Part shown: in pieces, positions 24,762 to 31,948 of the stretch
How positions within the stretch are numbered: position 1 is the stretch's first letter
Layout: each line of letters starts with the position of its first letter
Assembly: GCA_045643885.1 (NCBI GenBank)
Contig: JAZRFY010000032.1
Span: 1-31,948 of the forward strand
Source of the DNA: RGIG4608 sp045643885
GTDB lineage: Bacteria > Bacillota > Clostridia > Oscillospirales > CAG-272
Direction of reading: 5' to 3'
DNA length: 31,948 nucleotides
Translations under genes and position numbers: made by a program
Notes under the pieces: model-generated
Told to the model about the DNA's origin: nothing
Database searches by the model: none
What the model saw: the letters and a program-made list of their open reading frames with translations, nothing else

Positions 24762-26105
24762 ATGGAAATATTACAGAAGATTCTGGAATTTCTTGATATA
24801 CAAATAAATACACCGAGTATGTACGGCTTGTTCCACGTTGCATTCCTTGTGCTCAGCGTTGTGGCAGGCATCGTGCTTTGCGTTCTCTGGAATAAGGGAA
24901 TCATCAAAAACATTCGAATGGTATTGCTTGTTACGTCCATCTCACTCATCATTCTTGAGATGTACAGACAGATTAGCTTGAGTATCGGGCTTGACGGCGG
25001 TATCACGTTTGAATTCCACTGGGATAAATTCCCCTGGCAGCTTTACTCAGTGCCCATGTACGTTGGACTTATCGCAGGTCTTACAAAGGGAAGAGCGCAC
25101 GACTATCTTTGCTCACACATCGCGACCTTCGGACTTATGTCTGCAGTGTTCTCAATGCTCTATCCTGTGGATTTGTTCTCAACCGCACTCGGTCTCAACA
25201 TTCAGATAATGATACTTTTGGGTGCCGTAATTGCAATTTCTATTTTGCTTTACTACACTCATTACGTTGATATTTCATTCAAATCCCTCTTTAGAGGCTT
25301 GCCCGTTTTCGCAGTATCCATCAGTACTGCACTCATTCTTAACGAGCTTGCCCATCTCTTTGGACTCACAAAAAATTATCCCGTAAGCATGTTCGGCATC
25401 AGTGCCCACGTTCCAAGTACCACTCCCGTATACGGAGGAATACATAACTGGCTTATGGGTAAGGGCTCAAACTTTTATATCTTGTGTCTTTTCATATTCT
25501 TTATTGGATGTGTTCTTTGCACAGCTGCCGTTGTTTACGGAGTAATCCTTATTAACAAAATTGTTACGACCGACTATAACGAGCAGTATGCGATCATGGA
25601 CGAACGCAGACGCGAAAAGATGCTTCAGCGTCAGGAAAAGCTCAGACTTCTTGAAGAAAGAAGAAGACAGGAGCTTAAAGAAGCGCGCGAAAAGAGAAAA
25701 GAAGAGAGAAAAGAAAAGAGAGAACGTCGCGAGGCTGAAAGAGAAGCCAAGATCGAGCAGATGCGTGACGAAAGAAAGCGCGAGCGTGCAAGACGTAAGA
25801 AGGAAAGAAGAGAAAGAAGAAAAGAACTTGCCAAGAGAAAGAGAGAAGAGCGTGCAAGAAAGCTCAAGGAAAAACGACTTGCCAAGAAGCAGGAGCGCAA
25901 GGAGGAAGACAGACTCAAGGCAAAGATGAAGGAAATCGAAAAGCGAGAAAAGAAAGAAAAGAAGGCGCTAAAGAAAGCCAAGAAGGAAGAAAAGCGCCGT
26001 CTCAAGCTCGAAAAGAAGGCATATAAGAAGTGGCTCAAGGTTCAAAAGAAGCTTGGAGTTGAAGATCCCGACATCGAGATGTTCTACGACGAATACTACG
26101 ATTGA
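24762..26105 (+). CDS. YwaF/TMEM164-like membrane protein with a long charged tail
   Basis: Residues 1-265 form about seven membrane segments with FPWQLYSVPMYVGL, YPVDLFST and a C-terminal GIHNWLMGKGSNFYIL, the pattern of the YwaF (TIGR02206-like) family. Residues about 278-430 are almost entirely Lys, Arg and Glu with scattered Leu and Ala (RRREKMLQRQEKLRLLEERR and similar), predicted to be one very long charged helix. The acidic, aromatic end is DPDIEMFYDEYYD. The function is unknown. Relatives are sometimes called acyltransferases by homology to TMEM164, which I cannot confirm here. AAAGGAGAT precedes ATG 24762. Confidence 0.75.
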   Translation: MEILQKILEFLDIQINTPSMYGLFHVAFLVLSVVAGIVLCVLWNKGIIKNIRMVLLVTSISLIILEMYRQISLSIGLDGGITFEFHWDKFPWQLYSVPMYVGLIAGLTKGRAHDYLCSHIATFGLMSAVFSMLYPVDLFSTALGLNIQIMILLGAVIAISILLYYTHYVDISFKSLFRGLPVFAVSISTALILNELAHLFGLTKNYPVSMFGISAHVPSTTPVYGGIHNWLMGKGSNFYILCLFIFFIGCVLCTAAVVYGVILINKIVTTDYNEQYAIMDERRREKMLQRQEKLRLLEERRRQELKEAREKRKEERKEKRERREAEREAKIEQMRDERKRERARRKKERRERRKELAKRKREERARKLKEKRLAKKQERKEEDRLKAKMKEIEKREKKEKKALKKAKKEEKRRLKLEKKAYKKWLKVQKKLGVEDPDIEMFYDEYYD

Positions 26106-26125
26106 TTTCAGACAAATAAATAAAA

Positions 26126-26151
26126 AACCACCCGATTTCGGGTGGTTTTGT
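26126..26151 (+). terminator. Terminator after the YwaF-like gene
   Basis: AACCACCCGA pairs with TCGGGTGGTT around two bases, followed by TTGTTTG. The A run on its left makes it usable from the minus strand too, where the next gene ends at 26168. Confidence 0.85.
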
Positions 26152-26167
26152 TTGTTTGGTCGTTTAA

Positions 26168-26623
26168 TTATTTCTTGATTCCGAGAAGGCTTACAGCACC
26201 GTCGATGATAAGGAAGATACCGATAACGTCGATGAGTGTTCCAAGCAGATTCCCAAATGCAAGCGCCACACCGAATGCGATGGTGAGTGCTGCGAAGATG
26301 ATGAGAAGAAGGTTCTTCTTTTTGCGATTAAGGATACCGATAAGGTGGATAACTCCGTTTGCCGCGATGATAACACCCAAAACGATCCAGAAAAGATCTA
26401 TAACGAGGGGAAGGACCGTCCAAAGAAGGATACCGATAACGACGTTGATAATACCGATTGCCGCTCTTCTTCTAATAACGTCAATGATACCGAGGATGAT
26501 AAATATCACACCGAGTGCCATAGCGATCGTGCTGATCAATGAAGCATCGTATATAACGAGTATGATACCGAGAATGATGTAGAGGAGTGGTGATGAGATG
26601 TTAAGCGTTAATTTTTTTGCCAT
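26168..26623 (-). CDS. HdeD/DUF308 family small membrane protein
   Basis: The 151-residue protein is almost entirely hydrophobic, with six short membrane segments in three repeated pairs. Each has the LGI...GI.....I pattern (LLYIILGIILVIYD, ALGVIFIILGIIDVIRRR, VLGVIIAANGVIHLIGI). This matches the DUF308 family that includes HdeD, an acid-stress membrane protein in E. coli; a stress role here is not shown. AAAGGAGAATTTTT precedes the ATG. Confidence 0.8.
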   Translation of the reverse strand: MAKKLTLNISSPLLYIILGIILVIYDASLISTIAMALGVIFIILGIIDVIRRRAAIGIINVVIGILLWTVLPLVIDLFWIVLGVIIAANGVIHLIGILNRKKKNLLLIIFAALTIAFGVALAFGNLLGTLIDVIGIFLIIDGAVSLLGIKK

Positions 26624-26733
26624 AAAAATTCTCCTTTCGAGCTATTTGCGAAAATATTTTATCATAACCTGCAGGGTTTTGTCAATGAAAATAAAAATTG
26701 GTCAAAAAAATTAAGAAAAAAATATCAAAAACG

Positions 26734-26763
26734 TTGGACAAATAGAAAAAAGTGTGATATCAT
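26734..26763 (+). promoter_or_regulatory. Promoter of the AraC-type gene
   Basis: TTGGAC (26734-26739) and TATCAT (26758-26763) are 18 bp apart. This is moderately good and lies 40 nt before the chosen start. Confidence 0.5.
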
Positions 26764-26802
26764 ATATGCAATAGCAAAAAAATGAGAAAGGAGCTGACCA
26801 CG

Positions 26803-27684
26803 GTGCTGTTTTACGAAATTGAATTGACGACCATACCTAAAATCAAATATAACTGTCCTGTTACCGCGTTCGGCTACCGGGCAAGCGTCAGCAAAAAGGA
26901 AGACCTTTTTGAGCTTTGCTATATCGAGGGTGGAGAATGTGTGTGTCAGTTCAAGGACGACGCGCTCATTTGCGAGGCAGGTCACCTCTACCCATTGATT
27001 TTTGCTGAGGATTGCGAAATCTACAGTGAGATAAACGCACCCACGAAAATGTATTCCGTTGGGATCGAGAGTGGATTCAATATCTCCCTTATCGATTCTG
27101 AAAAGCTTTCCGAGGAGGATGCCCGTCTTCTTATGAAGAGATTGCTCTCGGGTAGCAGATTCTTGCTCCCCAAGGAGGGCGTTTCATCCTACCAGTGCGA
27201 CTGGTTGCCCTCTTATATGAAGAAGATAATCATGTGCAAAACGGGTGAGAGAATAGGTGAGGAAACACACGCCCTCTCAATGATACTTGAATTTCTTAGC
27301 CGTATAACCAAGGTGAGCATGGATGCCGTTGCGTTTGATACTAAGGCGTTCCCCACAAGTGCCGTTGCCTATAGTGAAATGGTCGTGGCATATATCATCA
27401 AAAATTATCGCAAAAAGATCAGCGTTACCGACATTGCTGAGGAGTTTGGTCTTACTCCCAACTACCTTCACGCGATATTCAAGCAGGTGAAGGGAACAAC
27501 GATAATCGATTACCTTACGAATTACCGTATGGAGCTTGCAAGGACCTATATCGAAAGATTCGGTCTTCGTGCCTATGAGGCAGCAAATATGGTGGGAATC
27601 GACGATCCTGCATACTTTAGCCGAGTTTTCAAAAAGCTTTATGGCAAAAGCGTTTCCGAATTTAAAAAGAACAACGAAAAATAA
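26803..27684 (+). CDS. AraC-family transcriptional regulator
   Basis: This protein of about 293 residues has an N-terminal cupin-like ligand domain (ELCYIEGGECVCQFKDDALI, then EAGHLYPLIF). The C-terminal double helix-turn-helix starts at VTDIAEEFGLTPNYLHAIFKQVKGTTIIDYLTNYRMELA and ends in GIDDPAYFSRVFKKLYGKSVSEFKK, the AraC signature. GTG 26803 is preferred: AAAGGAG lies 9 nt upstream, whereas the in-frame ATG at 26782 has only A-rich sequence before it. It is followed by mgsA on the other strand. Its ligand and targets are unknown. Confidence 0.9.
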   Translation: MLFYEIELTTIPKIKYNCPVTAFGYRASVSKKEDLFELCYIEGGECVCQFKDDALICEAGHLYPLIFAEDCEIYSEINAPTKMYSVGIESGFNISLIDSEKLSEEDARLLMKRLLSGSRFLLPKEGVSSYQCDWLPSYMKKIIMCKTGERIGEETHALSMILEFLSRITKVSMDAVAFDTKAFPTSAVAYSEMVVAYIIKNYRKKISVTDIAEEFGLTPNYLHAIFKQVKGTTIIDYLTNYRMELARTYIERFGLRAYEAANMVGIDDPAYFSRVFKKLYGKSVSEFKKNNEK

Positions 27685-27714
27685 AAGAACGGATGTGTGC
27701 ATCCGTTCTTTTTT
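27685..27714. terminator. Shared terminator of the AraC-type gene and mgsA
   Basis: AAGAACGGATG pairs with CATCCGTTCTT around TGTG, with T runs on both strands. It serves convergent genes ending at 27684 and 27723. Confidence 0.92.
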
Positions 27715-27722
27715 GTGTATTC

Positions 27723-28103
27723 TTATTTGAAATAGATTCCCTTTTGAAGTGCCTCAAGCATGATGATTGCGCTTGATGCGTTTGTTGCAAGTGGAATTTT
27801 CTGAACGTCACAAAGACGAAGGAGTGCAGAAACGTCGGGCTCGTGGGGCTGTGCAGTGAGGGGATCGCGCAAGAAGATGATGAGGTCAAGCTCACCGTTG
27901 GCAAGCATAGCTCCAATCTGCTGGTCACCGCCAAGGGGGCCGGATTTCATTCTGTGAATGCAAAGGCCTGTTTCACCCATGATAAGAGTACCCGTTGTGC
28001 CTGTCGCATAAAGCTCGTGGCTACAAAGCACGTCCTTGTAGGTTTTTGCAAGGTCTATGATGGCATCCTTTTTCTTGTCGTGTGCAATAAGTGCAATTTT
28101 CAT
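27723..28103 (-). CDS. mgsA: Methylglyoxal synthase
   Basis: This 126-residue cytoplasmic enzyme converts dihydroxyacetone phosphate to methylglyoxal and phosphate, a bypass of lower glycolysis under phosphate limitation. Family elements are IALIAHDKKKDAII, ATGTTG (phosphate binding), MKSGPLGGDQQIGA and FLRDPLTAQPHEPDV with the catalytic Asp; the C-terminal NASSA is also typical. AAAGGAG precedes the start. It is last in the minus-strand run, 53 bp after cdd. No deoC is visible nearby, so a link to nucleoside breakdown through triose phosphates is speculative. Confidence 0.95.
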   Translation of the reverse strand: MKIALIAHDKKKDAIIDLAKTYKDVLCSHELYATGTTGTLIMGETGLCIHRMKSGPLGGDQQIGAMLANGELDLIIFLRDPLTAQPHEPDVSALLRLCDVQKIPLATNASSAIIMLEALQKGIYFK

Positions 28104-28156
28104 ATTTTTTCTCCTTTTAATAATGTATGGATAAGAAGCGTCGTTTAAATTTTATC

Positions 28157-28570
28157 TCAGAGCTTGAACATATATGGCATAATGCTGCCAAGAGTTTCTT
28201 CAACGTAATCTCCCTCGTTTGAGGTAACGAGAAGTACCTTGAAATCGGGTGAACAAAACTCACTCATAACCTGACGGCACACTCCACAGGGAGCTGTTAC
28301 GCCTTTGATGTCACCCTTGTGACCACCAACGATGGCGATCGCCTCAAACTCGCGTTCACCGTTGTGAACGGCAGTAAAGATCGCGTTTCTCTCGGCACAT
28401 ACTGTGGGAGTATATGACGCGTTTTCGATATTTGCGCCCGTGTACACCTTGCCGTCCTTGGTAAGAAGAGCCGCACCCACCGTGAAATTTGAGTATGGGG
28501 AATATGATTTTTTCATTGCCTCGATGGAAGCGAGTGCCAACGCGCGATAATTTGTTTTGTTTTCTGTCAT
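28157..28570 (-). CDS. cdd: Cytidine deaminase
   Basis: This 137-residue homotetrameric zinc enzyme deaminates cytidine and deoxycytidine to uridine and deoxyuridine. The zinc site is complete: CAERNAIF (with the catalytic Glu) and PCGVCRQVMSEF. The N-terminal YSPYSNFTVGAALLT and GANIENASY are typical of the short form. GAAAGGAGG precedes the start at 28570. The 136 bp upstream, towards deoB, hold a degraded transposase tail. Confidence 0.96.
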   Translation of the reverse strand: MTENKTNYRALALASIEAMKKSYSPYSNFTVGAALLTKDGKVYTGANIENASYTPTVCAERNAIFTAVHNGEREFEAIAIVGGHKGDIKGVTAPCGVCRQVMSEFCSPDFKVLLVTSNEGDYVEETLGSIMPYMFKL

Positions 28571-28605
28571 TTTGCTTTAATCCTCCTTTCGGGGAATGAA
28601 ATTAT

Positions 28606-28662
28606 TTATTCGTAAAGTGATATATCATTGTGCTCAACGTTGAAATAAATTACTAAATTACG
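28606..28662 (-). pseudogene. Remnant of a RAYT transposase C-terminus
   Basis: On the minus strand these bases read RNLVIYFNVEHNDISLYE and stop. The intact RAYT at 29875-30444 ends NPLKWYFNGENHDNLTLYE and stop; the last 14 bases are identical and the YFN and LYE blocks align. There is no start or other domain, so this is the scar of an older insertion in the deoB-cdd gap. Confidence 0.65.
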
Positions 28663-28706
28663 TAATGTTGAGGTGTGTTTTTGCGATACCTATGTTTCGT
28701 TATAAA

Positions 28707-29855
28707 TCAAAGCATACTTTCGCCTTCGCACTTATAATCAATATTGAAGTAATCCGCAACTGTTGCGGCAATATCTGCATAAGTTGTGCGCGTGCCGAGG
28801 TTTGCAGGGGCAATGTTCTTGCCGTACATGATGCAGGGCACGTATTCGCGAGTGTGGTCGGTGTGGTGATCACCGGGATCGCATCCGTGGTCGGCTGTGA
28901 TGATGAGGATATCGTCATCTCTCATTCCGTTGACGAAGGAGGGAAGCCATCTGTCGAATTCGGCAAATGCGTTTGCGTAGCCGTCTACGTCCTGACGGTG
29001 ACCGTAGAGCATATCGAAATCAACAAGGTTGATAAAGCAAAGTCCCTCAAAGTCCTTATCAAGTGCCTTAAGAGAAAGCTCCATGCCCTCGGTATTGGAA
29101 TGTGTGAATACCTTTTCACTCACGCCCTTGCCTGCAAAGATGTCATAAATCTTGCCGATGGCATAAACGTCCTTTCCCTGCTCAATAAGTGCATCGAGGA
29201 CGGTGTGACCGTATGGCTCGAGTGAGAAATCGTGACGGTTGGCTGTTCTCTTGAAGGGATGTGTGCCCTCAAAGGGACGCGCGATAACTCTGCCCACTGC
29301 GTGCTCTCCGCAAAGAAGCTCACGCGCGATACGGCAGTATTCATAGAGCTGCTCGATAGGAACTATATCCTCGTGTGCTGCGATCTGGAAAACGGAGTCT
29401 GCGCTTGTGTAGACGATGAGGTCACCTGTTTTTACGTGTTCTTCACCGTAGTCGCGGATAACGTCCGTGCCTGAATAGGGCTTGTTACAAAGAACACCTC
29501 TGCCGACTCTCTTTGAGAATTCGTCAAGAAGCTCCTTTGGAAATCCGTCGGGATAAGTGGGAAGGGGATTTTCGGATACGATTCCTGCAATTTCCCAGTG
29601 ACCGATCGTGGTATCCTTGCCCATTGATTTTTCGGTAAGACGAGCAACGCGTGCTGTGGGAGCATCGACCTTGCCCAAAAACTCAAGGCCGTCGATGTGT
29701 CCTATACCCATCTTGCGAAGATTTTCGCAAGAAAATTTATCTGAAGCTGAAATTCTCTTGATCGTGTGGCAGTCGCGATCGCCAAAGCTTTCGCAGTCGG
29801 GCATCTGTCCTGCTCCACACGAGTCGAGAACGATCAAAAATACTCTTTTTTTCAT
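28707..29855 (-). CDS. deoB: Phosphopentomutase
   Basis: This 382-residue alkaline-phosphatase-superfamily enzyme converts ribose-1-phosphate and deoxyribose-1-phosphate to the 5-phosphates, following the phosphorylase step (DeoD). Metal-site motifs are VFLIVLDSCGAGQMPD at the N-terminus, then KDTTIGHWEIAG with the phosphorylated Thr, and ITADHGCDPGDHHTDHTREYVP near the C-terminus. AAAAAAGGA precedes the ATG at 29855. The RAYT gene ends only 19 bp upstream, so the transposase lies in what should be the deoB promoter region or joins it to the upstream transcript. Confidence 0.97.
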   Translation of the reverse strand: MKKRVFLIVLDSCGAGQMPDCESFGDRDCHTIKRISASDKFSCENLRKMGIGHIDGLEFLGKVDAPTARVARLTEKSMGKDTTIGHWEIAGIVSENPLPTYPDGFPKELLDEFSKRVGRGVLCNKPYSGTDVIRDYGEEHVKTGDLIVYTSADSVFQIAAHEDIVPIEQLYEYCRIARELLCGEHAVGRVIARPFEGTHPFKRTANRHDFSLEPYGHTVLDALIEQGKDVYAIGKIYDIFAGKGVSEKVFTHSNTEGMELSLKALDKDFEGLCFINLVDFDMLYGHRQDVDGYANAFAEFDRWLPSFVNGMRDDDILIITADHGCDPGDHHTDHTREYVPCIMYGKNIAPANLGTRTTYADIAATVADYFNIDYKCEGESML

Positions 29856-29874
29856 ATGTTTTTTCCTTTTTTAG

Positions 29875-30444
29875 TTATTCGTAAAGTGTCAAATTATCGT
29901 GATTTTCACCGTTAAAGTACCATTTTAACGGATTTTCACGAATGTATTTTACGTGAAATTCATAATCCCTTTCATCGCGGATTATGTGGTCAAAAGACCT
30001 CATTTGCCAAATGTTTTTGCCGATTTCTTTGTTACAAAAACGTTTAAATGTTGAAATGAATTTTGAAATTATGGAGTTTTGTGTTGAATTTTCAACGCAA
30101 ACCAACTCCGTAGGGACCGGCGTCCCCGACGGTCCATTATTGCAAATATTAATCAACAAATGAATGTGATTGGGCATAATTACATAATCGTCAACTGAAA
30201 TGTTTTCATAGAAATTATTTAGCTGATTAATGTATTTATCTGCAATTTTACCGTATTCCGTTAGTTCAACAATTATTTCTTTATTGGTTTGTGGACCGTC
30301 GAGGACGCCGGTCCCTACAAAATTTAGTTTTACTTGGGAAAGCAAGTGCTCTTTATTTTGTGTGCAAATTGTTATGAAATAAGTGCCAACGGAATTGTAA
30401 TCAAATATTTCGAGGCGAGTTGATTTGCGATTTTTATATTTCAT
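29875..30444 (-). CDS. REP-associated tyrosine transposase (RAYT, Y1/IS200-like)
   Basis: This 189-residue protein is a single-strand HUH transposase relative that acts on REP palindromes. TYFITICTQNKEHLL is the first strand, VDDYVIMPNHIHLLI holds the HUH pair (His93, His95), and RDERDYEFHVKYIRENPLKW carries the candidate catalytic Tyr161 or Tyr167. Two REP copies lie inside the reading frame: residues 43-51 (VGTGVLDGP) and 104-112 (GPSGTPVPT) are REP-encoded. Both fall in loops that vary between relatives, so the protein may still be active. The start at 30444 lies 17 bp after the stop of the YcxB-like gene. Confidence 0.88.
   Translation of the reverse strand: MKYKNRKSTRLEIFDYNSVGTYFITICTQNKEHLLSQVKLNFVGTGVLDGPQTNKEIIVELTEYGKIADKYINQLNNFYENISVDDYVIMPNHIHLLINICNNGPSGTPVPTELVCVENSTQNSIISKFISTFKRFCNKEIGKNIWQMRSFDHIIRDERDYEFHVKYIRENPLKWYFNGENHDNLTLYE
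30110..30135 (+). repeat. REP element inside the RAYT gene (copy A)
   Basis: The conserved GTAG is followed by a palindrome with arms GGACCG and CGGTCC. It is 26 bp, differs by one base from the other copies, and is inverted relative to the copy at 30293. Confidence 0.9.
30293..30318 (-). repeat. REP element inside the RAYT gene (copy B)
   Basis: The same 26-bp unit lies in the opposite orientation to copy A, 157 bp away, so A and B form an inverted pair within the coding sequence. Confidence 0.92.
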
Positions 30445-30463
30445 AAAGTATCAAGTTAATATT

Positions 30464-30979
30464 TTACATCATCCATCCTGCTGATGCGCACTGGCTTTTA
30501 AGAAGCTTTATAAAATCTTCCGCATTTCCAACGGAGAACGCATCTTTTTTCAACACCATACCTGTTCTACCGATCATTTTAGGGAATACAACGATATAAT
30601 TTTTGGTTTCGAAGAACAGAGAAATCTTTTTGATTTCACAAGAAATTTCGGAGTTTCTCCATTTACCGTTTATCATTGTATCGTCTGCGGTGATGACGGA
30701 AAATCCATCGTCGTTTCCTTTAGGTGTGTTGGCTTTTACCATTGAAAAATATGCAATAGGCCATAAAATAAACGTCATACCTGTTAAAGCGAATGTTAAA
30801 ATTTGATAAATGGTAATTTGTCCTATCCAAAGCGCAAGCAAAATATCGATGGGGAGAAAAATGATTATTACAGTGATAAAAAATTTCATTAATTTCGTTT
30901 TGAACAAATAGTGAAAGGCTATTTCTTTTGCCATTTCTTCACTATATGTAAAGCTGTTGCAAAACAAGGGCTCGTTCAT
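30464..30979 (-). CDS. YcxB-like small membrane protein
   Basis: This 171-residue protein has two membrane segments (about residues 35-55 and 60-80) and a C-terminal beta-rich part with SVITADDTMINGKWRNSEISCEIKKISLFFETKNYIVVFPK.IGRTGMVLKKDAF. That pattern resembles the YcxB-like domain of unknown function. ATG 30979 is preferred because AAAGGAG lies 7 nt upstream; an upstream in-frame ATG would add 23 residues without a ribosome binding site. It sits between RAYT and a REP pair, and nothing links it to the deo genes. Confidence 0.78.
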   Translation of the reverse strand: MNEPLFCNSFTYSEEMAKEIAFHYLFKTKLMKFFITVIIIFLPIDILLALWIGQITIYQILTFALTGMTFILWPIAYFSMVKANTPKGNDDGFSVITADDTMINGKWRNSEISCEIKKISLFFETKNYIVVFPKMIGRTGMVLKKDAFSVGNAEDFIKLLKSQCASAGWMM

Positions 30980-31060
30980 TTGTTTTCTCCTTTGAATGAA
31001 ATTTTCAAATTTTGATTTATCGGGGGGGATGTTTATTGTTTTAAACATAAACTAACTTTT

Positions 31061-31086
31061 GTAGGGACCGGCGTCCTCGACGGTCC
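31061..31086 (+). repeat. Intergenic REP element (copy C)
   Basis: GTAG plus the GGACCG/CGGTCC palindrome, 26 bp. It forms the left half of an inverted pair with 31173-31198, as expected for a two-REP unit moved by a RAYT. The flank AACTAACT resembles AACCAACT beside copy A, so a little more than the palindrome is shared. Confidence 0.92.
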
Positions 31087-31172
31087 ACAACGAGCAATAA
31101 ACACTTTATTCACGGCTTTATACAAACTAAAATCAACGTTTTTTACAAAAAAAGTTACTTCATTTTTGAAAC

Positions 31173-31198
31173 GGACCGTCGAGGACGCCGGTCCCTAC
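31173..31198 (-). repeat. Intergenic REP element (copy D)
   Basis: The 26-bp REP in inverted orientation, 86 bp from copy C and identical to it and to copy B. The stretch 30980-31304 holds no gene that I can support beyond this REP pair and the hairpin at 31271. Confidence 0.92.
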
Positions 31199-31270
31199 AA
31201 GGTTACTTTAATTTGAAAGGTGGTTTGTACTAACATCCCTATAAATCCCAATTTATTATTTTGGGGACAC

Positions 31271-31298
31271 AGGGGGAATTTTTGACAAAATTCCCCCT
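31271..31298 (-). terminator. Hairpin at the end of deoD
   Basis: AGGGGGAATTTT pairs with AAAATTCCCCCT around a 4-nt loop just past the deoD stop. The T run lies inside the stem rather than after it on the minus strand, so it may act more as an mRNA 3'-end barrier than as a classical terminator. Confidence 0.55.
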
Positions 31299-31304
31299 TG
31301 TATA

Positions 31305-31948
31305 TTACATAGTATCGAGTTTAACTGCTGTTTCAAGCGCGAGGGTCATCATATCAGTAAAGGAGTTTTGTCTTTCCTCTGCTGTGCATCCCTCGTGTGT
31401 GAGGAGGTTATCGGAAATTGTGCATATCGCAAGAGCGCGCTTGCCGTAACGAGCCGCGTTCATATAGAGAGCTGCCGCTTCCATTTCAACTGCCATAACA
31501 CCCATTTTTTCACCCCATTCGCAGTCGGGGAGAGCTCCGTTTTCGCGCAAGGGAGCATCGCGATAGAAGGTATCGGATGACAAGATGTTACCCACCTTAT
31601 ACTTAAGATTCAATTCTTCAGCAGTTTCAACACAAGCACGAAGCATTGAAAAATCACAAATGGGGGCATAAGTGCCGGGAAGATTGAAATTGCATGCAAA
31701 GTTGGAGTTAGTGCAAGCGCCCATACCCATAACGATGTCGCGAAGCTGAATATCATCTGTGAGAGCACCTGCAGAGCCGATTCTCATGATATTTTCAACA
31801 CCGAAGAAGTTGTAAAGCTCGAAGGAGTAGATACCGATAGAGGGCATACCCATACCACTTGCCATAACTGAGATTTTAACTCCCTTATATGTGCCTGTAT
31901 AACCCTGAACACCACGAACATTGTTTACAAGTACGGGATTTTCAAGGA
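31305..31948 (-). CDS. deoD: Purine-nucleoside phosphorylase, DeoD type, 5' end outside window
   Basis: The open frame continues to the window edge; the visible residues begin LENPVLVNNVRGVQGYTGTYKGVKISVMASGMGMPSIGIYSFEL, so the ATG at 31865 is internal. The enzyme splits purine (deoxy)nucleosides with phosphate. Family elements are NIMRIGSAGAL (phosphate site), LSSDTFY, GVMAVEMEAAALYMNA (ribose-binding Glu) and TISDNLLT with the catalytic Asp. Its product feeds DeoB, encoded downstream on the same strand beyond the YcxB-like and RAYT genes. Confidence 0.96.
   Translation of the reverse strand, partial: LENPVLVNNVRGVQGYTGTYKGVKISVMASGMGMPSIGIYSFELYNFFGVENIMRIGSAGALTDDIQLRDIVMGMGACTNSNFACNFNLPGTYAPICDFSMLRACVETAEELNLKYKVGNILSSDTFYRDAPLRENGALPDCEWGEKMGVMAVEMEAAALYMNAARYGKRALAICTISDNLLTHEGCTAEERQNSFTDMMTLALETAVKLDTM

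Noticed and set aside
25631..26038. Minus-strand Ser/Phe/Leu-rich open frame
   Set aside because: It is the complement of the Lys/Arg/Glu-rich helix; its composition follows from the polypurine strand.
1..31948. tRNA, rRNA and CRISPR arrays
   Set aside because: No cloverleaf, rRNA signature or regularly spaced direct repeat was seen. The repeats found are hairpins, REPs and one tandem coding repeat.

Overview
The window reads as a chromosomal origin region from an anaerobic, spore-forming Bacillota, most likely a gut-type Clostridia (Oscillospirales-like). The evidence is the dnaA-dnaN-recF-remB-gyrB-gyrA backbone, a SpoIIE gene, a GGGtGRT-family gene, BspA-like leucine-rich-repeat and CFI-box proteins, and a RAYT/REP system. 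The species cannot be named from the sequence alone.

Positions 1-6500 are an accessory region. A GGGtGRT gene (5' end outside the window) ends at 732, and its last 21 codons recur at 4839-4905 with only synonymous changes. Between the two copies lie a membrane protein, a lipoprotein and a leucine-rich-repeat surface protein. The last two share an EPTITV...DGY..VNGVKTE motif, and their intergenic spaces carry a repeated 42-bp hairpin. Just before the duplicated gene end is a consensus promoter followed by a strongly folded stretch of about 62 nt that may be a small RNA. Next comes a divergent pair, a TPR/CFI-box protein and a small XRE regulator, with a palindromic operator between them.

Positions 6500-22100 are the conserved core, all on the + strand: a membrane-anchored ComEC-like metallo-beta-lactamase protein, rpmH-rnpA-yidD-yidC-jag, then dnaA-dnaN-recF-uppP, a 706-bp non-coding region, and remB-gyrB-gyrA. 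DnaA boxes cluster in the non-coding region between uppP and remB, not beside dnaA, and an AT-rich tract follows them. dnaA instead has a long GC-rich leader able to form hairpins. Compared with Bacillus subtilis the rpmH-to-jag block is inverted, rlbA is absent and uppP is inserted. GyrA has Ala and Gly at the two main quinolone-resistance positions.

Positions 22100-31948 hold spoIIE (-), a YwaF-like membrane protein with a roughly 150-residue Lys/Arg/Glu-rich tail (+), an HdeD/DUF308 membrane protein (-), an AraC-type regulator (+), and a minus-strand series deoD, YcxB-like gene, RAYT transposase, deoB, cdd, mgsA. The deo and cdd genes form a nucleoside-salvage group (phosphorolysis, pentose-phosphate isomerisation, cytidine deamination). 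The RAYT gene sits 19 bp upstream of deoB, carries two inverted REP elements inside its own reading frame and has a second REP pair upstream. A decayed RAYT tail lies between deoB and cdd.
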